DNA from: Druceiella hillmani
Taxonomy: Eukaryota; Arthropoda; Insecta; Lepidoptera; Hepialidae
Direction of reading: 5' to 3'
Length of the DNA stretch: 64,000 nucleotides
Assembly: GCA_039881145.1 (NCBI GenBank)
Contig: JAYKKI010000037.1
Location: 18,726,501-18,790,500, forward strand
Below the pieces are notes generated by a model. The model saw nothing but the letters and a program-made list of their open reading frames with translations. It did no database searches and was not told the origin of the DNA. A program made the position numbers and the translations under genes. This document shows positions 54,431-64,000 of this stretch, one piece after another. The stretch's first letter is position 1, and each line of letters opens with the position of its first letter.

Positions 54431-57228
54431 TCGAAAGGCATAGATAATACTATTAAAAATTACGTGAAAATACAAAACATGCACGCTTACACTTCTAGTA
54501 CATTACACTTCTAGTACGTTAGCAGAAATATTAATTTATCTTATGTAGGTCCTTTAATAAACTAGTTCCTTGCGTTAAAATTGATTGTCTATCTCAACAT
54601 TATTATGATTTACTTACATTAAAAACAATTTCTAAAATTACAAATCTGAAGCCAAAAATCTTCTACTCCATCGCGCCCTTTCTACTAGCACCCCGTCCTA
54701 CGCGCACGGTGTTACGGGCAGAATACATTTTTCCAAAAACTCCCAGATATCGAATTTTATAAATAATGTTTGCCTGCAGCAGTACGGTATACATTTGCAT
54801 CGCTGCTCTGCTTGGCTTATATCAAACGTTATTATGGCGGCTATGTTAAATTTCTGAACTGTTTGTTCCATCCATAACCAATAGCCGAATAATTTAAATT
54901 AAAATTATTTAAAAACTTTACGCCATATTTTACCATTTTATTAATTAAAGTCAGTATTAAAATAAATGATCATTAAATATGTATTTGTGTGTGTATGTGT
55001 GCGGGCGCGCGTGTGATTAATGAAAAATTTATTTATAGTAATTAGCATTCAGTGTCGTGATAAAATTTTTACTTATTTTAAACAATGTTTTCTAGAAATT
55101 AAAGACGACCAAATCGAAAATATATTGTATGTACATCGAAAAAATATTAATTTTTTACTGTTTTTTTTTCATGAAAAAAAAGTTGAAAGTATTTCGGTTA
55201 TTTTTTTTTCCTTTGGATTTTGTTAGATCTACTTTTGTAAAACTATTCAATGATTTGTCAAAAGTAACCAACATAAAAGAAGTTTTCTTTTAGTTTCCAT
55301 AATATGTGTCATTACGTGTTTTAAAATTTCAGTAAACATAATTATATTTCTTTTAATGCCACACGCAAACAAAGTTCAAAGCACAGCTAGTTGTTTAACA
55401 GAGATGCAAAATAAAACTTGGGATCCAAAATAAATAAACATCCCACGAATGTATATAGGACAGGTGTATATATGTGACTGAACTAAAAATAATACTACGG
55501 GTTTCTTACAAAATACACAGCACACGTCAACATTTGCTACCGCTGCCTGGTACTTATTCCACTTTTTCGCTCGCAATTTCACTGAAAGTAAAGCAGGGCT
55601 TAGAAGTTTGCAGGCTTCGCTGCTTATTGTACATACTCTTTACACTTTGTTAAAAATAGGTCACATAAAGACAGCGCACGTTTAGTCATGTGGTTTTTAA
55701 ATTCAAATATGTTCATGTTTCATAATATGGCAAAGGTTACGAAAGTGGAATTTTATTTTGAACACTAATAATCTACGTATATTTATTTTAGCTTGGGAAT
55801 AAAACCCGAGTATTTGTTTAAATATTAATTCGTTTAATTTTACAAAAAAACCAGTTGGAAGAGTGAAATTCTTTACCGTGATTGTATATTTTATTACAAG
55901 GCATAATATCTTGCACAGTGCGATCAATATTTTTTTGTTTTCACCTTTGAGTTTATGCTACGAAACTGTAATATTTGTAATAAATACGGAACATAAAACG
56001 ATACTTGCAAATAGGAAACATCACAGTATGTATTAGAATATCAATGCTATTTTGAAAGTTTTCGGATTCAAAATATAAAATAACAAATTCTATAATATAA
56101 TAATTGCGGTTATGAAACAGTGTACACGGTAAAGGTTTTTACGAATACTCTAACAGAACTTTTTTTGGAAAAAAAGATGAAAATAATTCTTCTTCCATTA
56201 TAGTTTTCAAGTGTTCTAAAAATTCATAAAAATATATCCAAATAAGAATACGTAGTATATTATGCGTTTTGCGGCTTAACTTACTATTTTCAAATTGTTT
56301 TTTTCTCTAAATTGCTGTAAGACTGCATTGTGCATTGGGTGTTAATTTATGACAATTATGTTATGATAATAAGTAAATAATATATTATCATAATACATCG
56401 ACGCACGCGTAGCAGAGGATCTTGAGCACTTATTAATATTAAAGCTTTTTTGATAGTTATAAGCTCTCTACGCCTTCAAAAATGCTTACGTTAATCCTAT
56501 TATTAAAGTCCCGATTCGAACGCTCTCATTCTTTAGTGGGCTGGTGATTAGCGCGACTGATTGAAACTAGCATGAACCGAAATGACTTAGTTCCACTGTG
56601 AATATGTGATTGATGTTTGTTTTTGTTTAACTAATAGAATTTTAATTATGAAATTTATTTTATTCCAAGTACTTCAATATTTTTGCTTCATACTTCAATA
56701 TTTTATTCCAAGTGCTTATAAAATAATAAAAGGCTTAATAATCGCAGCCTTGCTGAAGTTCAGATTTTAATAGCATATTAATAATTTAATATTTTTTATG
56801 CAAATGTGATATTTCTTTAGGACAATCTAAAATAAAATAAAATCATAATCCTGAGATTAAAAAAGCTACAAACAACATATAAAAATTTAGTATCAACTAT
56901 AGAAAATGTAATTTAATAACCATATTTTTTTTAAATAATAACCCTTATTCAATAAGTATGTATTGATGCTATTAGCCGGAAAATCGGCCGGGTTCTAGAA
57001 CCCGCAGAAAGTGATTGCTACAGTAAAATATATCATGAAATCGTTAACGCATATGAATGAAAATCATTTTAATTGAGTTTTTTATTCTAACATTGCTTGC
57101 TATTTTTCAAGCCAACGGAAAAATAATGAGGAAGGGGTATATGACAAAACATAACTGCATTTATTAATCTTGTTGTTATTATTAAAATAATAAATAAACT
57201 ATGAAATAAACAAATTCTTGTCTCTTAG
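54431..57228. other. AT-rich DNA, little recognised
   Basis: A GC-richer 100-bp patch at 54665-54725 and a tRNA-like word cluster near 56515-56575 (CGTTCGAATCGG on the minus strand) are visible, but neither forms a definable gene or SINE. Confidence 0.45.
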
Positions 57229-57457
57229 CCTCATTTTATCCATGGGAAAACCTTTAAGCAGGAGATGTCCTGTAAAGCACATATCAAAGAATCAAAAAAC
57301 CTTCACAAATCTGTCTGAAGGCCAAGACTGTGTCGTTCAAACTCAGCGTGTGGGTACACGTGCGTTCGACCTTAAAAATTCGTCTCCATACATTATTGCT
57401 TATTTACACGAAATTATGCAAGCTGAAATTTGTGTTAAAATAATTTCAAAATATTAA
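57229..57457 (+). CDS. Weak candidate exon, unknown product
   Basis: An acceptor-like tract, TTCTTGTCTCTTAG, ends at 57228. The frame stays open to TAA at 57455-57457 and has mixed composition (KPLSRRCPVKHIS, NLSEGQDCVVQTQRV). A GT usable as a donor occurs inside the frame near 57350, so this could be an internal or a terminal exon. No homology is recognised, and chance is a real alternative. Confidence 0.25.
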
Positions 57458-61718
<4,261 letters not shown>

Positions 61719-61899
61719 TCTTAATAACTAAGCTTCTAAAAAATATGTGGCTCTTAGTAGAATACGATTTTCAAACGGTATTAACTGATATAAATAAAAA
61801 AAATCTCCCCAACTATCCACTTAAAAGCATAGCATTGGAGGAATTAAAACACTTGAGAAACATGTTACGTGAACCACACATCGACGAAGCCGAAGAAAG
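61719..61899 (+). CDS. Candidate internal exon of an unidentified host gene
   Basis: A strong acceptor (GCTTTTTATTTTTAG ending at 61718) and a donor (AAAG|GTAACA, GT at 61900) bound 181 bp that is open in one frame throughout. The frame starts with two bases of a split codon and ends with two bases (AG) of another. The peptide has ordinary composition, not the Ile/Tyr/Phe bias of chance frames here: LLKNMWLLVEYDFQTVLTD, INKKNLPNYPLKSIALEELK and HLRNMLREPHIDEAEE, ending in an acidic segment. An internal ATG lies at 61745. Reading on past the donor meets a stop at once, as expected at a real exon end. I cannot name the protein. Confidence 0.5.
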
Positions 61900-61960
61900 G
61901 TAACAAAATAGTTAAACTATATTAATCAAAAATATTTGCCGTTAAATCACAAACTTTTTA

Positions 61961-62165
61961 CCGAAAACCGCATTTAAATCTGTCAAACGATTTTGGAGAA
62001 AAATAGACGAATTCGTGTGCAACAAAATGTTAGAGCACCCCCTGGTGAGCTAACTATTTATCCGAGAACCGTCGCTGATTATTCTTAAATATTTTGCTGA
62101 AAACCATGTCTAAATCGGTCAAACCATTTTGGAGATAAATGGAAACATTCGTTTGCGACAAAATA
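61961..62165 (+). repeat. Two diverged direct repeats, 136 bp apart
   Basis: CCGAAAACC..TTTAAATC.GTCAAAC.ATTTTGGAGA at 61961 recurs at 62097 and each copy continues to a CAACAAAAT or CGACAAAAT word. The style resembles the non-coding part of insect mobile elements. Confidence 0.6.
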
Positions 62166-62381
62166 TTTATTATATCTATTATCTATTATCCTGACGTCTT
62201 GGCGGAACCATTTCCTACGGTCTTTACTGCAATCACTCCGGTTGCCAAAAAATCTATCCAAATGGATATGCAAACAACTTTTAAACATTTTGATCTAAAA
62301 TTTTTGATGACTGGTACAAAATTCATCCATCCTGAGAATCCAAATCTTAAATCAAGTCATCGAGCTCACCTTGAGAAAACC

Positions 62382-62419
62382 TTGAATGGCGCCATACTAC
62401 ACTTGATGGCGCCATTCAA
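62382..62419. repeat. Perfect 14-bp hairpin
   Basis: TTGAATGGCGCCAT at 62382-62395 pairs exactly with 62406-62419 around a 10-base loop. Each arm contains the self-complementary TGGCGCCA. It sits in a 114-codon open frame (62139-62483) that I do not recognise. Confidence 0.85.
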
Positions 62420-62949
62420 ATTCACTATCGTTGCATCTGTTCTGAGTATATTATATTTCTGTATCATCACAGAAAACCTTTGATAAGTAAAAATATCTGT
62501 ATCAATAAATTTCCGCTGTGATTCAGTCGATTTTGTGTTTAGATAAACTAAGGAGCAAATTTTCCTCATAGACACATAAATCTTTAAGTTTAGAGAATTT
62601 TTTTTATATTTGCAAATGCTGAAATTATTTTTCGTCGTTCCAATATAGTAAATTTTTGACAGTTACTAGCTGTGCCTACTACTTCGTTCGCGTGATTGAC
62701 AAAAAAATGAACCTACTCACAGATAGGTAGACAAAAATGCTAAAAACAGGATTTCTGTCTTCTATTATTATTTTTACGCTAAATAAATCATTCTTTTGAA
62801 AATATTTTCCATATACAGAATTTGTTCTGTTACAATTTTATTATATGTATAAGTTATATAAAAATGTAATTAAGTTTAAAAACATGTCCTATTTAAATTT
62901 TTTGGGAACTTGTTTTGAATTATTTCATATTTAAAAGTAATGATCTACT

Positions 62950-62951
<2 letters not shown>
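62420..62951. other. AT-rich DNA with possible element edge
   Basis: ACTAGCTGTGCCTACTACTT followed by CGTTCGCGTG (62667-62696) resembles a motif found at mobile-element edges in insects, from memory of such sequences. No element body can be delimited. Confidence 0.3.
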
Positions 62952-63004
<53 letters not shown>

Positions 63005-63015
63005 CATATATATAT
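62952..63015. repeat. (AT)n microsatellite
   Basis: AT run with one TTTACATA break near the right edge. Confidence 0.96.
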
Positions 63016-63719
63016 AGACACGTGAAAGCGGAAATCCATTTTGAAATCTGAAGGTCTGAAGTAATCGGTATTTACCAACTCGTTCAATGATTATACAAAA
63101 AATTATCAAATTATTAAACGTTTAGATAGAGGTGTTTAATGACAAGTATTAATTGTACTTCAAATTATATTCATGGCCATCACTTAACATAAACTACGTG
63201 ACATTATATAGTACTAAAAACGTACATTTTTAAGCGTAATATAATGTGAAAATATTTTCAAAAATATATTAATATAATGATTTCGCACCATAGTTCGAAA
63301 TTAGATCACCCTCTAACAACCGTGTCGCATTATCGTATTGCCGCATTATATTCAAAGAAGCCAGAATTTACAAAACGTTAAATTTTCATTAGTGTTAAAG
63401 GGACCTCAGGTAAACAGGTAATTAAATAAAAAACATCAAACACAAGTATCAAAATTATTATTGTAAAATAATTCTTTATCAAATTATTATTGTATAATAA
63501 TTCTTTCTACATTAGTAAATGATAATGTCGATATAAGAAGGCAGCAACTTAAAAAAATTAAAAGCAACTAAAAAAAATATCTGCCCATAAATTTTTAAGT
63601 AACATTTAATTCTATCTTCGTACACGGAATGAACATTCTCTAATAAACCATAACAATATAGGATCAGGATAGACAAAGCTCTGAACATAAAATGATTAAA
63701 GAGCTTGTTTTTGTTCATA
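63016..63719. other. AT-rich DNA, nothing recognised
   Basis: AATTATTATTGTA.AATAATTCTTT occurs twice, near 63450 and 63480, as a short local duplication. No gene is supported. Confidence 0.5.
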
Positions 63720-63890
63720 TAATTTGTTTCTTTTTCAATAATCAATGATGAATAGCCCTTCAGATGGGCTATTAGCAAAGATCTTTGCTAATAGTCCACC
63801 TGAAGATGTTGTAATACAACGAAACCTAGGCCGTGTTAAAGAACTTAAAGAAAGTAGAAAAAATACTACATCACGTAGTTTCATGTAATT
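63720..63890 (+). repeat. Dispersed repeat E, copy 2, with 48-bp palindrome
   Basis: It is the same family as 45826-45950 (opposite strand). At 63758-63805 it holds an imperfect palindrome with two 24-bp arms (22 of 24 paired) centred on AGATCT. Only the right half of the palindrome has a clear equivalent in copy 1. Confidence 0.7.
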
Positions 63891-64000
63891 GTCAATAATG
63901 AATTTCAACAAAATTAACGCCAAATATATTCAATAATTACAAGACATTTATTTCAATACTTGTCGATAAACTTGTAATCTTTGTTGTGATTTTATTTGTA

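Noticed and set aside
56505..56580. tRNA or SINE head, because of CGTTCGAATCGG on the minus strand
   Set aside because: The B box is imperfect, no acceptor stem is visible and no second copy was seen in the window.

Overview
This is an AT-rich, intron-like or intergenic stretch of animal nuclear DNA, most likely from an arthropod and probably an insect. The evidence is its composition, twelve long (AT)n or (CA)n/(AT)n microsatellites, and the mix of decayed transposable elements: piggyBac, a pogo-like DDD element, RTE-like and CR1/Jockey-like non-LTR retrotransposons, and a tRNA-derived SINE. The species cannot be named from the sequence. No complete host gene is visible. The best host-gene candidate is one internal exon on the + strand (61719-61899), an open frame of about 59 codons bounded by consensus splice signals. 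A second coding-like segment (25331-25561, minus) and a weaker one (57229-57457, plus) are also listed.

Layout. 1-7500: unique AT-rich DNA with copies of two dispersed repeats, families A (951-1600) and B (4850-5125). 7519-9821: a piggyBac transposase pseudogene whose frame was broken in part by a 26-bp local inverted duplication. 10275-13001: an almost intact 2.7-kb pogo-like element with TA flanks, 21-bp terminal inverted repeats, eight copies of a 15-bp motif, and a transposase pseudogene with five lesions. 13-22 kb: mostly featureless, with one copy of repeat C. 22.7-27.2 kb: one decayed RTE-like retrotransposon on the minus strand, split by a CR1/Jockey-like fragment on the opposite strand, by 1.3 kb of unknown DNA carrying a 68-bp tandem repeat, and by a SINE. 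28.4-28.6 kb: a second RTE copy in the opposite orientation with a 105-bp deletion between 8-bp repeats. 30-30.5 kb: a CpG-rich patch with nested hairpins. 38-45.6 kb: repeat D in inverted copies, a second copy of B, and a second SINE. 45.8-48.5 kb: copies of repeats E and A. 50.6-51.7 kb: a long imperfect inverted repeat. 52.7-53.5 kb: a diverged tandem array of about 121-bp units. 54.1-54.4 kb: another RTE-like fragment. 61.7-62.5 kb: the candidate exon and nearby repeats.

The protein-coding remnants do not form a pathway; they are layers of successive mobile-element insertions. I found no evidence of a new enzymatic system. The most informative observations are structural: nested insertions, the repeated motif in the pogo-like element, the template-switch scar, the 121-bp array, several dispersed repeat families with no name I can give, and the candidate exon.
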